This document shows, piece by piece, positions 53,425 through 62,538 of a stretch of DNA of 64,000 bases; within the stretch, counting starts at the first letter, position 1; each line of letters starts with the position of its first letter. A model generated the notes under the pieces. That model was not told the DNA's origin. It ran no database searches and saw only the letters and a program-made list of their open reading frames with translations. The stretch lies in contig NZ_JAQIPB010000012.1 in assembly GCF_028023875.1 (NCBI RefSeq), forward strand, positions 62,001 through 126,000. Reading direction: 5' to 3'. This DNA comes from Xenophilus arseniciresistens. GTDB lineage: Bacteria; Pseudomonadota; Gammaproteobacteria; Burkholderiales; Burkholderiaceae_C. Made by a program: the position numbers and the translations under genes.

Positions 53425-54591
53425 TCAGGCCGTGGGGTAGCTGCCCGGCACCAGAATGCTGCGGTCCACCTGCTGCAACTGGGTGTGGCCGCAGAAGGCC
53501 ATGGTCACGTCCAGCTCCTTGTGGATGATCTGCAGTGCGCGGCTCACGCCGGCTTCGCCCATGGCGCCCAGGCCGTAGGCCATGGCGCGGCCGATCATGG
53601 TGCCGCGCGCGCCCAGCGCCCAGGCCTTGAGCACGTCCTGGCCGCTGCGGATGCCGCCGTCCATCCACACCTCAAGCTTGCTGCCCACGGCGTCGACGAT
53701 GGCCGGCAGCGCCTCGATGGAGCTGGGTGCGCCGTCGAGCTGGCGCCCGCCGTGGTTGCTGACCACGATGGCGTCGGCGCCGGCCTGTGCGGCCAGCTCG
53801 GCGTCCTCGGGCACCATGATGCCCTTGAGGATCAGCTTGCCGCCCCACTGTTCCTTGACCCAGGCGATGTCGGCCCAGGACAGGCGCGGGTCGAACTGCT
53901 CGTTGGTCCAGGCTGCCAGCGAGCTCATGTCGCTCACGCCCTTCACATGGCCCACCAGGTTGCGGAAGGTGCGGCGCTGCGTGCCCAGCATGCCCAGGCA
54001 CCAGCGCGGCTTGGTCGCCAGGTTGATGATGTTCCTGAGCGTGGGCCGCGGCGGCGCCGTCAGGCCGTTCTTCAAATCCTTGTGGCGCTGGCCAATCACC
54101 TGCAGGTCCAGCGTCAGCACCAGCGCGGAGCATTTGGCGTCCTTGCAGCGCTGGATCATGCGGGCCATCGATTCACGGTCGCGCATCATGTAGAGCTGGA
54201 ACCAGAAGGGCGCGCTGGTGTTCTGCGCGATGTCCTCGATGGAGCAGATGCTCATGGTCGAGAGCGTGAACGGGATGCCGAACTTCTCGGCCGCGCGCGC
54301 GGCGTGGATCTCGCCGTCGGCATGCTGCATGCCCGTCAGGCCCACGGGCGCGATGGCCACCGGCATCTTCGCGGCCTGGCCGACCATCGTCGTGGCCGTG
54401 CTGCGGTTTTCCATGTTCACGGCTACGCGCTGGCGCAGCTTGATGCGCTGGAAATCCGCTTCGTTGGCGCGGTAGGTGCCCTCGGTCCACGAGCCCGAAT
54501 CGGCGTAGTCATAGAACATGCGCGGCACGCGCTTTTCAGCCAGCACGCGCAGGTCTTCGATGTTGGTGATCTTGGAAAGGTTGGTGGTCAT
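53425..54591 (-). CDS. lldD: L-lactate dehydrogenase (FMN, LldD type)
   Basis: A 388-residue FMN-dependent alpha-hydroxy-acid dehydrogenase: RMFYDYADSGSWTEGTYRAN, YQLYMMRDRE-like block at FWFQLYMMRDRES, catalytic histidine in VVSNHGGRQLDGAP and WMDGGIRSGQDVLKA. Feeds electrons from L-lactate to the respiratory chain at the membrane. The ATG at 54591 gives the classical LldD start MTTNLSKITNIEDLR. It faces away from the lactate permease gene across a region with an LldR-type operator, so the two are likely co-regulated. Confidence 0.93.
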   Translation of the reverse strand: MTTNLSKITNIEDLRVLAEKRVPRMFYDYADSGSWTEGTYRANEADFQRIKLRQRVAVNMENRSTATTMVGQAAKMPVAIAPVGLTGMQHADGEIHAARAAEKFGIPFTLSTMSICSIEDIAQNTSAPFWFQLYMMRDRESMARMIQRCKDAKCSALVLTLDLQVIGQRHKDLKNGLTAPPRPTLRNIINLATKPRWCLGMLGTQRRTFRNLVGHVKGVSDMSSLAAWTNEQFDPRLSWADIAWVKEQWGGKLILKGIMVPEDAELAAQAGADAIVVSNHGGRQLDGAPSSIEALPAIVDAVGSKLEVWMDGGIRSGQDVLKAWALGARGTMIGRAMAYGLGAMGEAGVSRALQIIHKELDVTMAFCGHTQLQQVDRSILVPGSYPTA

Positions 54592-54685
54592 GGCTTGTTC
54601 TTGGACGGGCGCATACGCGCGAGCGCGCGGATTTGCGCCGGAGTATGGCGCAGCCCCGGCCGGCATGGCCGGCTTCCGGCCTAAA

Positions 54686-54698
54686 TTGGTATTACCAA
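54686..54698. promoter_or_regulatory. Candidate LldR (GntR-type) operator
   Basis: TTGGTATTACCAA, a perfect 5-base inverted repeat with a 3-base centre, fits the TNGT-NNN-ACNA pattern of FadR-subfamily GntR regulators such as LldR. It lies between divergent lldD and lactate permease genes, 95 bases before lldD and 183 before the permease. A looser TGAT-AAT-ACCG at 54781-54791 might be a second half-site. Confidence 0.65.
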
Positions 54699-54880
54699 AT
54701 CACTGGGGAAACTACTTAACTGACGTATTTTCCCTGCATTTTGAGCAGAGTTAATGCTGGAAGGATCAGCAATTGTGAACTGATAATACCGATTTTGGCT
54801 CGTCAGGATCGGTTGTGCGGGGTGCCCAGGGGGCGCGTCGTGGCTCAAACCTGCGACCTTCCTCTTTGGAGACATGACGG

Positions 54881-56647
54881 ATGAACCTTGGGTACACGCT
54901 CTTGGCCTTGGCCCCGATCGCGGTGGTTTTTCTTCTGATGGTGGTGCTGGGGCGTTCGGCCAAGCTGTCCATGAGTTCGGCCTATGTGGTCACGGCGGCG
55001 CTGGCGCTGTTCGTCTGGCAGGCGCCGGGGGCCATGGTGGCGGCCGCCACCGTCAACGGCATCGTCACCGCCATCACGCTGCTGTTCATCGTCTTCGGTG
55101 CGGTGCTGCTGCTGAACACGCTCAAGGAAAGCGGCGCGCTGCGGGCCATTCGTCAGGGTTTCATGGACGTGTCGCCCGACCGGCGCGTGCAGGTCATCAT
55201 CGTGGCCTGGCTCTTCGGTTCGCTGATCGAAGGCTCCTCCGGCTTCGGCACACCTTCGGCCGTGGGCGCGCCGCTGCTGCTGGCCCTGGGCTTTCCAGCC
55301 ATGGCGGCGGTGATGTCGGTGCTGGTGATCCAGTCCACGCCGGTGTCCTTCGGCGCGGTGGGCACCCCCATGCTGGTGGGCGTGCGCTCGGGAATCGACA
55401 ACAAGGCTGATGTGGCGCAACTGATCGCGCCCCTGCAGCCCATGGACTATCTGCTGCAGATCGTCACCCATGTGGCCTTCGTGCACGCCGTGGTCGGTTT
55501 CGTGATTCCGCTGATCCTGTGCGGCATGCTCACGCGCTTCTTCGGCGCGCGCCAGTCCTTCACCGAGGGGCTGAAGGCCTGGAAGTTCGCGCTGTTCGCG
55601 GGCCTGGCCTTCACCGTTCCCTACTACCTGATCGCGCGCGTGCTGGGCCCCGAGTTCCCCTCGATGGTCGGCGCGCTGGTGGGCCTGGTGGTGATCGTGA
55701 GCGCAGCGAAGAAGGGCTTTCTGGTGCCGCGCGAGAACTTCGACTTTCCGCCGCGCGCCGCCTGGGAAAAGAAGTGGCTGGGCACTGTGGCCGACGACGC
55801 CGACGACGGTACCGCCACGGCGCCGAAGTTCTCGGTGCTGCGCGCCTTCTCGCCTTATGTGCTGGTGGTGGGGCTGCTGATCCTCACGCGTACCGTGGCG
55901 CCGCTCAAGGCCTTCCTGACCGGGCCGCTGACCACGATCAAGCTGCCAGCGCTGTTCGGCACAAGCATCTCGCCGTCGGCGCAGTTCCTGTACTCGCCCG
56001 GCTTCATCCTGATCCTGGCTTCGCTGGCCTGCCTCTTCATTTTCCGCATGCAGCAGGGCCAGTACGGCCGCGCCGTGAAGGCCTCGGCCCACACCATGGT
56101 CGAAGCCGCGCCCGCGCTGCTGCTGGCCGTGCCGATGGTGCAGGTGTTCGTCAACTCGGCCTCGGCCGATGGTTCGATGATCAGCATGCCGCTGATGCTG
56201 GCCCAGGGCGCCGCGGCGCTGGCCGGTGACGCCTGGCCGAATGTCTCGCCCTGGGTGGGCAGCCTGGGCGCCTTCATCGCCGGCTCCAACACCGTGAGCA
56301 ACATGATGTTCGCGTACTTCCAGTTCTCCACGGCCCAGCAGATCGGCCTGAACATCGACCAGTCGGCCATCGTCGTGGCGCTGCAGGCGGTGGGTGGCGC
56401 TGCCGGCAACATGATCTGCGTGCACAACGTGGTGGCCGCGGGCGCCGTGGTGGGCATGATGAACCGAGAGGGCGAGGTGATCCGCAAGACGCTGGTTCCC
56501 ATGGCCTACTACTGCGTGCAGGCCGGCCTGATCGGCCAGGCGCTGATCACCGGCAGCGTGCTGTGGTGGGCAGCGGCAGTCGTGTGGCTGGTGCTGGTCT
56601 TTGGGGTGCTGGGTGCGATGAAGGGCAAACCCCTGGCAACGGCCTGA
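54881..56647 (+). CDS. lctP: L-lactate permease
   Basis: A 588-residue LctP-family transporter with about 12-13 membrane helices. [20 protein letters not shown] and [20 protein letters not shown] are family signatures, and the C-terminal [20 protein letters not shown] block closes it. It imports L-lactate (and glycolate) with protons. Divergent from lldD and 55 bases before the lldR gene, forming a complete lactate-uptake, oxidation and control locus. Confidence 0.95.
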   Translation: MNLGYTLLALAPIAVVFLLMVVLGRSAKLSMSSAYVVTAALALFVWQAPGAMVAAATVNGIVTAITLLFIVFGAVLLLNTLKESGALRAIRQGFMDVSPDRRVQVIIVAWLFGSLIEGSSGFGTPSAVGAPLLLALGFPAMAAVMSVLVIQSTPVSFGAVGTPMLVGVRSGIDNKADVAQLIAPLQPMDYLLQIVTHVAFVHAVVGFVIPLILCGMLTRFFGARQSFTEGLKAWKFALFAGLAFTVPYYLIARVLGPEFPSMVGALVGLVVIVSAAKKGFLVPRENFDFPPRAAWEKKWLGTVADDADDGTATAPKFSVLRAFSPYVLVVGLLILTRTVAPLKAFLTGPLTTIKLPALFGTSISPSAQFLYSPGFILILASLACLFIFRMQQGQYGRAVKASAHTMVEAAPALLLAVPMVQVFVNSASADGSMISMPLMLAQGAAALAGDAWPNVSPWVGSLGAFIAGSNTVSNMMFAYFQFSTAQQIGLNIDQSAIVVALQAVGGAAGNMICVHNVVAAGAVVGMMNREGEVIRKTLVPMAYYCVQAGLIGQALITGSVLWWAAAVVWLVLVFGVLGAMKGKPLATA

Positions 56648-56702
56648 GACCGCCGGCGCATCATTGCCAGCCTTCGCGAACCCCACTTTTGCTGAGCTGC
56701 GC

Positions 56703-57464
56703 ATGCGAGCGTCGGACCCCGTGATCGAGAAGCTGCAGGCCCTGGTGCAGCAGCGGCAATGGCAGCCGGGCCAGCGGCTGCCGGCCGAGCGCCAGCTGGC
56801 GCTGGAGCTGGGTGTCTCGCGCACGGCGCTGCGCGAGGCCATCCACCGGCTGGCCGGCCAGGGCGTGGTGCAAAGCCGGGCGGGCTCGGGCACCTACCTG
56901 TGCGAACAGGCGCCTCATTGGCACACGCAGGCCACCGCGCCCCTGGTGCCGCTGATGCGCGAAGACCCTGAATACCGCTACGACGTGCTGGAGACGCGCG
57001 CCGCGCTGGAGCGCAGCACCGCGCGGCATGCCGCACTGCGCGCCACCGCGCAGGAGCGCGACCGCATCCGCCGTTGCTTCGAGCAGATGGTGGGCCACCA
57101 GCAGCGCGGCGAAACCGACCTGTCTGCGCGCGCCGACGCCCAGTTCCACCTGGCCATTGCCGAGGCTTCGCACAACGTGGTCATGGTGCAGGTGATGCGC
57201 AGTCTCTTCGAACTGGTGACGGTGTCGGTGGCGGACAACCGGCGCATCATGTTCAACCATGAAGATCCGCGCTCGCTGGAGCAGCTCACGCGTCAGCACC
57301 ACGACCTGGTGCAGGCCATCCTGGCTGGCGATGCGGACCGGGCCCAAAGCGTGATGGACGAGCATCTGGCCTACGTGCACCAGAAGCTGGTGCAGTCCGA
57401 CGCGGACGCGGCGCGGCAGGCGCGCCTGGGGCGGCTGGCCGCGGCCCATCGGGCGCCGGGCTGA
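56703..57464 (+). CDS. lldR: GntR-family lactate regulator LldR
   Basis: A 253-residue FadR-subfamily regulator. The winged helix-turn-helix (residues 8-70) has QRLPAERQLALELGVSRTAL then REAIHRLAGQGVV. The FCD effector domain carries metal ligands in ADAQFHLAIAEASHN and the H of QLTRQHHDLVQAIL. It should respond to L-lactate. The ATG at 56703 is preferred; a TTG at 56664 would add 13 residues. It follows the permease on the same strand, and the TTGGT-N3-ACCAA palindrome upstream of lldD/lctP is the expected target. Confidence 0.9.
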   Translation: MRASDPVIEKLQALVQQRQWQPGQRLPAERQLALELGVSRTALREAIHRLAGQGVVQSRAGSGTYLCEQAPHWHTQATAPLVPLMREDPEYRYDVLETRAALERSTARHAALRATAQERDRIRRCFEQMVGHQQRGETDLSARADAQFHLAIAEASHNVVMVQVMRSLFELVTVSVADNRRIMFNHEDPRSLEQLTRQHHDLVQAILAGDADRAQSVMDEHLAYVHQKLVQSDADAARQARLGRLAAAHRAPG

Positions 57465-57542
57465 GGCTGCGTCCGGCGCGAGGGGCTGCGCCGGCCCTGC
57501 GCCAGCGCACCGATGGCCACGCTGCGACAATCGCCCCCCTCT

Positions 57543-58388
57543 ATGAGCGCCTACATCCTGACCCTGTCCTGCCCCGACCGAGTGGGCATCGTGCATGCCG
57601 TTTCCGGTTTCCTGCTGGAGCGCGGCGGCAACATCGAAGAAGCCGCCCAGTACAACGACCACGGCACGGGCCTGTTCTTCATGCGCGTGCGTTTTGCCTG
57701 CGAGCAGGTGCCCGAGGCGCAACTGCGCACCGAGCTGGGCGAGCTGGCCGGCGGCTTCGGCATGAGCTGGCGCCTGCATGCGGCCCACACGCCGATGAAG
57801 ACCGTGCTGCTGGTCAGCAAGGAAGGCCACTGCCTCAACGACCTGCTGTTCCGCTGGAAGAGCGGCCTGCTGCCGGTCGACATCCGCGCCATCATCAGCA
57901 ACCACCGCGACTTCTACCAGCTGGCCGCCAGCTACAACGTGCCCTTCCACCACATCCCGGTGACGGCCGCGACCAAGGCCCAGGCCGAGGCCAGGCAGCT
58001 GGAAATCATCGAGGCCGAAGGGGCCGAGCTGGTGGTGCTGGCGCGCTACATGCAGATTCTGTCGAACGACCTGTGCCGCAGGCTCGAAGGCCGCGCGATC
58101 AACATCCACCATTCCTTCCTGCCCAGCTTCAAGGGCGCCAAGCCCTACTACCAGGCGCATGACCGCGGCGTGAAGCTGATCGGCGCCACCGCGCACTACG
58201 TGACGGCCGACCTCGACGAAGGCCCGATCATCGAGCAGGACGTGGCGCGCGCCGACCACACCGACACCGTGGAAGACCTCACGGCGCGCGGCCGCGACAC
58301 CGAAAGCCAGGTGCTGGCGCGCGCCGTCAAGTGGCACAGCGAGCATCGCGTGCTGCTGAACGGCCACCGCACGGTGGTGTTCAGGTAA
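57543..58388 (+). CDS. purU: Formyltetrahydrofolate deformylase PurU
   Basis: A 281-residue enzyme. An N-terminal ACT domain (residues 1-80) starts ILTLSCPDRVGIVHAVSGFL and a formyltransferase domain follows with AIISNHRDF, NIHHSFLPSFKGAKPYYQA and ATAHYVTADLDEGPII carrying the Asn/His/Asp active residues. It hydrolyses 10-formyl-tetrahydrofolate to formate, balancing one-carbon pools. The ATG at 57543 is the ACT-domain start. The next gene begins 7 bases after it, tying purU to lrgA-lrgB. Confidence 0.95.
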   Translation: MSAYILTLSCPDRVGIVHAVSGFLLERGGNIEEAAQYNDHGTGLFFMRVRFACEQVPEAQLRTELGELAGGFGMSWRLHAAHTPMKTVLLVSKEGHCLNDLLFRWKSGLLPVDIRAIISNHRDFYQLAASYNVPFHHIPVTAATKAQAEARQLEIIEAEGAELVVLARYMQILSNDLCRRLEGRAINIHHSFLPSFKGAKPYYQAHDRGVKLIGATAHYVTADLDEGPIIEQDVARADHTDTVEDLTARGRDTESQVLARAVKWHSEHRVLLNGHRTVVFR

Positions 58389-58395
58389 GGCGCGC

Positions 58396-58770
58396 ATGAA
58401 CGGCCTGCGCGGCCTCGCCTGGCTGCTGGCCTTCCAGTGCGCGGGCGAGCTGCTCTCGCGCGGCTTTCACCTGCCGCTGCCGGGGCCCGTGCTGGGGCTG
58501 GTGCTGCTGTGGGCCGGGTTGCGCTGGCCGCTGGTGCGCGAGCCCGTGGCCGAGTGCGCGGGCTTCCTGCTCACCCACCTTTCCTTGCTGTTCGTGCCGG
58601 TGGGCGTGGGCGTGATGACCCACCTGGCGCTGCTCACGCAGTACGGCCTGCGCATCCTGCTGGTGATCGCGCTGTCGACCTGGATCGGCCTGGGCGTGAC
58701 GGCGCTGGTGCTCTACGGCTGGCCTGGCCGCAGCCGGCCCCTGCCGGGCACGGGAGGCCCCCATGGCTGA
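58396..58770 (+). CDS. lrgA: CidA/LrgA family holin-like protein
   Basis: A 124-residue membrane protein with four hydrophobic helices; HLPLPGPVLGLVLLWAG and HLSLLFVPVGVGVMTHL are the LrgA signature. The CidA/LrgA family resembles phage holins and modulates murein hydrolase export or pyruvate/overflow metabolism. It overlaps the LrgB gene by 8 bases. The label LrgA rather than CidA cannot be settled from sequence. Confidence 0.9.
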   Translation: MNGLRGLAWLLAFQCAGELLSRGFHLPLPGPVLGLVLLWAGLRWPLVREPVAECAGFLLTHLSLLFVPVGVGVMTHLALLTQYGLRILLVIALSTWIGLGVTALVLYGWPGRSRPLPGTGGPHG

Positions 58771-59488
58771 TTTCGTCGAACTCTGGGTCTACCTCTCGGC
58801 CACGCCGCTGTTCGGCCTCACCGCCACGCTGGTGGTGTACCTGCTGGCGCAGGCCTTCTACGTGCGCATGGGCGCGGCGCCCTGGGCCAATCCGGTGCTC
58901 TGGTCGGTCGTCACGCTGGCAGTGCTGCTGACGGCCACGGGCGTGAGCTACCCCAGCTACTTCTCGGGCGCGCAGTTCATCCACTTCCTGCTGGGGCCGG
59001 CCGTGGTGGCCCTGGCCTGGCCGCTGTGGCAGCGCCGCGCCGAGCTGCGCGCGCGCGGCGCACGCGTGCTGCTGGCGGCCTTGCTGGGCGGCGGCGCGGC
59101 CAGCGTGTCGGCCGTGGGCCTGGCCTGGGCTTTCGGGCTGCCGCCCGAGGTGGTGCTGTCGATGGCGCCGAAGTCGGTCACCGCGCCCGTGGCCATGGGC
59201 ATTGCCGACAAGATCGGCGGCGTGCCCGCGCTGTCGGCGGTGTTCGCCGTGCTCACGGGCATGGTGGGCGCGCTCACGGGCAAATACCTGTTCGACCTGC
59301 TGCGCGTGCCGGCCGCCGGAGCGGGCTGGACGGCGCGCGGCTTTGCACTGGGCACGGCCTCGCACGGCATCGGCGCGGCGCGCGCCTTGCAGGTCGATGC
59401 CGATGCCGGCGCCTACGCCGGCTTGGCGCTGGGCCTGCAGGTGGTGCTGGCCGCGCTGCTGATGCCGCTGGCCTTCCGGCTGTTCTGA
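58763..59488 (+). CDS. lrgB: LrgB family protein
   Basis: A 241-residue polytopic protein. MAPKSVTAPVAMGIADKIGG and ARGFALGTASHGIGAARALQ are conserved LrgB blocks, with about 8 membrane helices. Forms a two-component membrane system with LrgA. Gene order purU-lrgA-lrgB, with overlap and short gaps, indicates one operon ended by the hairpin that follows. Confidence 0.92.
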   Translation: MADFVELWVYLSATPLFGLTATLVVYLLAQAFYVRMGAAPWANPVLWSVVTLAVLLTATGVSYPSYFSGAQFIHFLLGPAVVALAWPLWQRRAELRARGARVLLAALLGGGAASVSAVGLAWAFGLPPEVVLSMAPKSVTAPVAMGIADKIGGVPALSAVFAVLTGMVGALTGKYLFDLLRVPAAGAGWTARGFALGTASHGIGAARALQVDADAGAYAGLALGLQVVLAALLMPLAFRLF

Positions 59489-59516
59489 GGGCCGCTTCGG
59501 CTCGCCATGGCGCAGG

Positions 59517-59545
59517 CTGTGGCGTCGAGCCGACGCCACAGTTTG
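59517..59545 (+). terminator. Intrinsic terminator after lrgB
   Basis: A perfect 10-base-pair stem, CTGTGGCGTC and GACGCCACAG, around GAGCC, followed by TTTGTCC. It lies 28 bases after the lrgB stop. The T run is short, so efficiency may be moderate. Confidence 0.68.
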
Positions 59546-59691
59546 TCCATCTTTGTCAAATAGAACGAAAATCCGCGCTTTCGTCACGCAAGAGGGCCGT
59601 CAGCCCCTGCCGTGACCCTCAGCCAGCCGTGCCTCCTGCGGGATGAGCGCTGCAAGCCAGCTTCATCCCTTGTCCCCCTGCAGGAGCATCC

Positions 59692-61914
59692 ATGCCTTCG
59701 AATCGGCATCGGGTCGGCATGTCGCCGACCCCCCTGGCGCTGGCCGCCGCCCTTTTTGTGTTCACCCTCCAGGGTGCAGCGCGCGCGCAAACGGCGCCCG
59801 CTGCGGAACCCGGCGCCACTGCCACGCCCACCAGCGCCAGCCCCGCCGCCCCCGCGCCGCGGGAGCTGGACGCCGTGACCATCCAGGGCGCCCGTGAAAG
59901 CGCCACCACGCGGCTGCCGCTGACCGCGCGCGAGACGCCGCAGTCGCTCAGCACCGTGGACCGCACGCAGATCGAGAGCCAGAGCCTGACCAGCGTCGAC
60001 GCCGTGCTGCGCAACGTGACCGGCGTGTCGGTGAGCTTCTACGACACCCAGCGCCCGCTTTACTACGCGCGCGGCTTCCAGATCACCGATTTCCAGATCG
60101 ACGGACTGCCCAGCTACAGCGGCTCCACCAGCCAGGAGTTCGACACGGCGCTGTACGAGCGCATCGACGTGGTGCGCGGCGCCAACGGCATCCTGACCGG
60201 CGTGGGCGTGCCTTCGGCCACGGTCAACATGATCCGCAAGCGGCCCAAGCGGCAGTTCGGCGGCTCCGTGGCGCTGTCGGCCGGCTCGTGGAACCTGTAC
60301 CGCGGCGAGGTGGACCTGAACGTGCCGCTGACGGCCGACGGCAGCGTGCGCAGCCGTTTCGTGATCGCGCCGCAGAAGAAGGACAGCTTTCGCGACCGCT
60401 ACAAGGAAGACAAGACGGCCCTGCTGGCCGTGGTCGAGGCCGACCTGGGCGAGCGCACGGTGGTCTCCTTGGGCTATCAGCGCCAGAAGAACGACCCCGA
60501 GGCGCCGATCTGGGGCACCATCCCGCGCTTTGCCACCGACGGCACCGAGATCGACCTGCCCACCTCCACCAGCTTCTCGCCCTCGTGGACGCGCTGGGAC
60601 CGCACCTCCGCCACGCTGTACGCCACGCTGGAGCACCAGTTCAACGACAACTGGAGCCTCAAGACCAGCCTGGCGCGCACCGAGGGCGACACCTTCAGCC
60701 TGCGCACCTACGGCTACGGCCGCACCACGGCCTTGGCGCCCTACGTCAACCGCCTGAGCGGCGCGGGCACCACGCTGTACGCCTCGGTGGGCGGCGGCGA
60801 CGAAGTGCAGAACACGCTGGACGTCTACCTCAACGGCCGCTTCAACCTCTTTGGCCGCAGCCACGACCTGGTGCTGGGCGCAAGCCAGCAGCGCACCGTG
60901 GCGCGCACCGACGGCTACTACATCCAGCCCGGCTGGCGCTACGACATCCCGAACATCTATGCATGGAACGGCTATGCGCCCATGCCCATCTACTACCGCA
61001 CCGGCGCCTGGCGCAACCAGACCACCGAGCAGCTGGGCCTGTACGGCTCGGCCCGCTGGCGACTGACGGACGCGCTGTCGGTGCTCACCGGCGTGCGCGT
61101 GACCAACTGGGACCGCCAGACCGACAACTACAACGTGCGCGGCTTCTACATCAACACCACCGCGGTGCAGAGCGTGGACCGCAAGGCGACGCCCTTCGTG
61201 GGCGTGGTCTACGACATCACGCCCGAGCTGAGCGCCTACGGCAGCTACGGCAAGATCTTCAACCCGCAGAACTACAAGGACCGCAACAACGAGCCGCTGG
61301 CGCCGGCGCAGGGCAGCAACGCGGAGCTGGGGCTGAAGGGCCAATGGATGAACGGCCGCCTCAACGGGCACTTCGCCGTCTTCGAAACCAAGCAGGACAA
61401 CTTCGGCGTGGTCGACAGCAGCGTGCCGCCGTCCAGCCTGCCCGACGGCAGCACGGCCTACCGCGCCGTCGACGGCACCCGCGCCTATGGCTTCGAGGCC
61501 GAGCTGGGCGGCCAGATCACGCCGCGCTGGTACGCCAAGGCCGGCCTCACGCGGGCCAAGGTGGTGCGCAACGCCAGCGACCTGATCTACGCCAACCTGC
61601 CCGAATACCAGGTGCAGCTTTGGACGCAGTACCGCTTCGACGGCGCGCTGGCGCCGCTGTCGCTGGGCGGCAGCCTGCTGTGGCAGGACGAGATCCAGGG
61701 CTTCAACATCCCGCATCCGCTGCTGGGCACCACCACCGTCACGCAGAAGCCGCAGACCGTGCTCAACCTGCACGCGACCTGGCAGTTCAACGACCGCCTG
61801 AGCGCCACGCTGGCCATCAACAACGTGACCAACCGCAAGTACTGGGCGAACCTGGACTACGGCAACTACGCCGACCCGCGCAGCGCCATGCTGACGCTAC
61901 GCGCGAAGTTCTGA
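59692..61914 (+). CDS. TonB-dependent siderophore receptor (FhuE-like)
   Basis: A 740-residue outer membrane receptor. After the signal peptide (ending about AARAQ) come a short Pro/Ala linker and a TonB box DAVTIQG. The plug domain follows with RETPQSLSTVDRTQIESQSL, YYARGFQITDFQIDGLPSYS and IDVVRGANGILTGVGVPSAT, typical of FhuE/FoxA receptors. A 22-strand barrel ends in LTLRAKF with the terminal Phe. There is no N-terminal signalling domain, so no sigma/anti-sigma pair is expected. No clear Fur box was found in the 203-base upstream region. The imported siderophore is unknown. Confidence 0.92.
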   Translation: MPSNRHRVGMSPTPLALAAALFVFTLQGAARAQTAPAAEPGATATPTSASPAAPAPRELDAVTIQGARESATTRLPLTARETPQSLSTVDRTQIESQSLTSVDAVLRNVTGVSVSFYDTQRPLYYARGFQITDFQIDGLPSYSGSTSQEFDTALYERIDVVRGANGILTGVGVPSATVNMIRKRPKRQFGGSVALSAGSWNLYRGEVDLNVPLTADGSVRSRFVIAPQKKDSFRDRYKEDKTALLAVVEADLGERTVVSLGYQRQKNDPEAPIWGTIPRFATDGTEIDLPTSTSFSPSWTRWDRTSATLYATLEHQFNDNWSLKTSLARTEGDTFSLRTYGYGRTTALAPYVNRLSGAGTTLYASVGGGDEVQNTLDVYLNGRFNLFGRSHDLVLGASQQRTVARTDGYYIQPGWRYDIPNIYAWNGYAPMPIYYRTGAWRNQTTEQLGLYGSARWRLTDALSVLTGVRVTNWDRQTDNYNVRGFYINTTAVQSVDRKATPFVGVVYDITPELSAYGSYGKIFNPQNYKDRNNEPLAPAQGSNAELGLKGQWMNGRLNGHFAVFETKQDNFGVVDSSVPPSSLPDGSTAYRAVDGTRAYGFEAELGGQITPRWYAKAGLTRAKVVRNASDLIYANLPEYQVQLWTQYRFDGALAPLSLGGSLLWQDEIQGFNIPHPLLGTTTVTQKPQTVLNLHATWQFNDRLSATLAINNVTNRKYWANLDYGNYADPRSAMLTLRAKF

Positions 61915-61924
61915 AGGTCGCCGA

Positions 61925-62368
61925 TCAGTGGCGGTTGCGGTTGTTCGGCTTGCGGTCGTAGCGGTTGGGCACGCCGTCGCCGTCGCGGTCCCGGTCGTGG
62001 CGGTTGCGGACGCCGTCATGGTCGCGGTCGCCGCCGCCACCACTGCGGTCCCAGCGGCCGGCGCGGTAGTCCCAGCGGCCGTCGCGCTCCACCCATTGGG
62101 GCGCGTGGTAGGCGTAGCCGGGGCGGGCCCGCAGCCAGGTGCCGCCCACCCAGACATGGCCGCCGCGTTGCCATTCCCAGTGGCCGGGCGCCCACACATA
62201 GCCGCGGCGCGGCGGCGGCACGCGCTCGAAGCGCGGCGGCGGCGGGGCCTGGCCGATCTGGACGTTGATCACGGCTTGCGCCTGTGCCGCGGTCGGCAGG
62301 GCGAATCCGCCCAGCGACAGCAGGGCTGCGGCGGCGGTGCTCAAGGTGATGCGCGAAAGCGTGCTCAT
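61925..62368 (-). CDS. WXXGXW-repeat periplasmic protein with Asp-rich tail
   Basis: A 147-residue exported protein (signal ends near AQAQA). Repeats of the aromatic type GYVWAPGHWEWQ, HVWVGGTWLRARPGY and GRWDYRAGRWDRS identify the YXWGXW/WXXGXW family of unknown function. The last 35 residues contain HDGVRNRHDRDRDGDGVPNR, which looks like the D-x-D-x-DG calcium loops of thrombospondin type 3 repeats. The ATG at 62368 is used. It is convergent with the siderophore receptor, their stops 10 bases apart. Confidence 0.82.
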   Translation of the reverse strand: MSTLSRITLSTAAAALLSLGGFALPTAAQAQAVINVQIGQAPPPPRFERVPPPRRGYVWAPGHWEWQRGGHVWVGGTWLRARPGYAYHAPQWVERDGRWDYRAGRWDRSGGGGDRDHDGVRNRHDRDRDGDGVPNRYDRKPNNRNRH

Positions 62369-62538
62369 GACGAAATCCTTTTGGGTTTCAGGAGCCTTCA
62401 TGCTCCGGCCGCCGTGTGAAGCGCGCGTCAAGCTGCGGCGAAGTCTTGTGCGCGTGGGTAGCGAATTGGCAACAAAGGCCGGCAGCGGATGTTTCTGCCG
62501 TGGCCGTCTGCAACCGTGAACGGGTTTTTCTCAGGCAT

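Noticed and set aside
59489..59691. Search for a Fur box before the siderophore receptor
   Set aside because: No stretch resembling the GATAATGATAATC pattern was found; only the lrgB terminator and an AT-richer patch are present.
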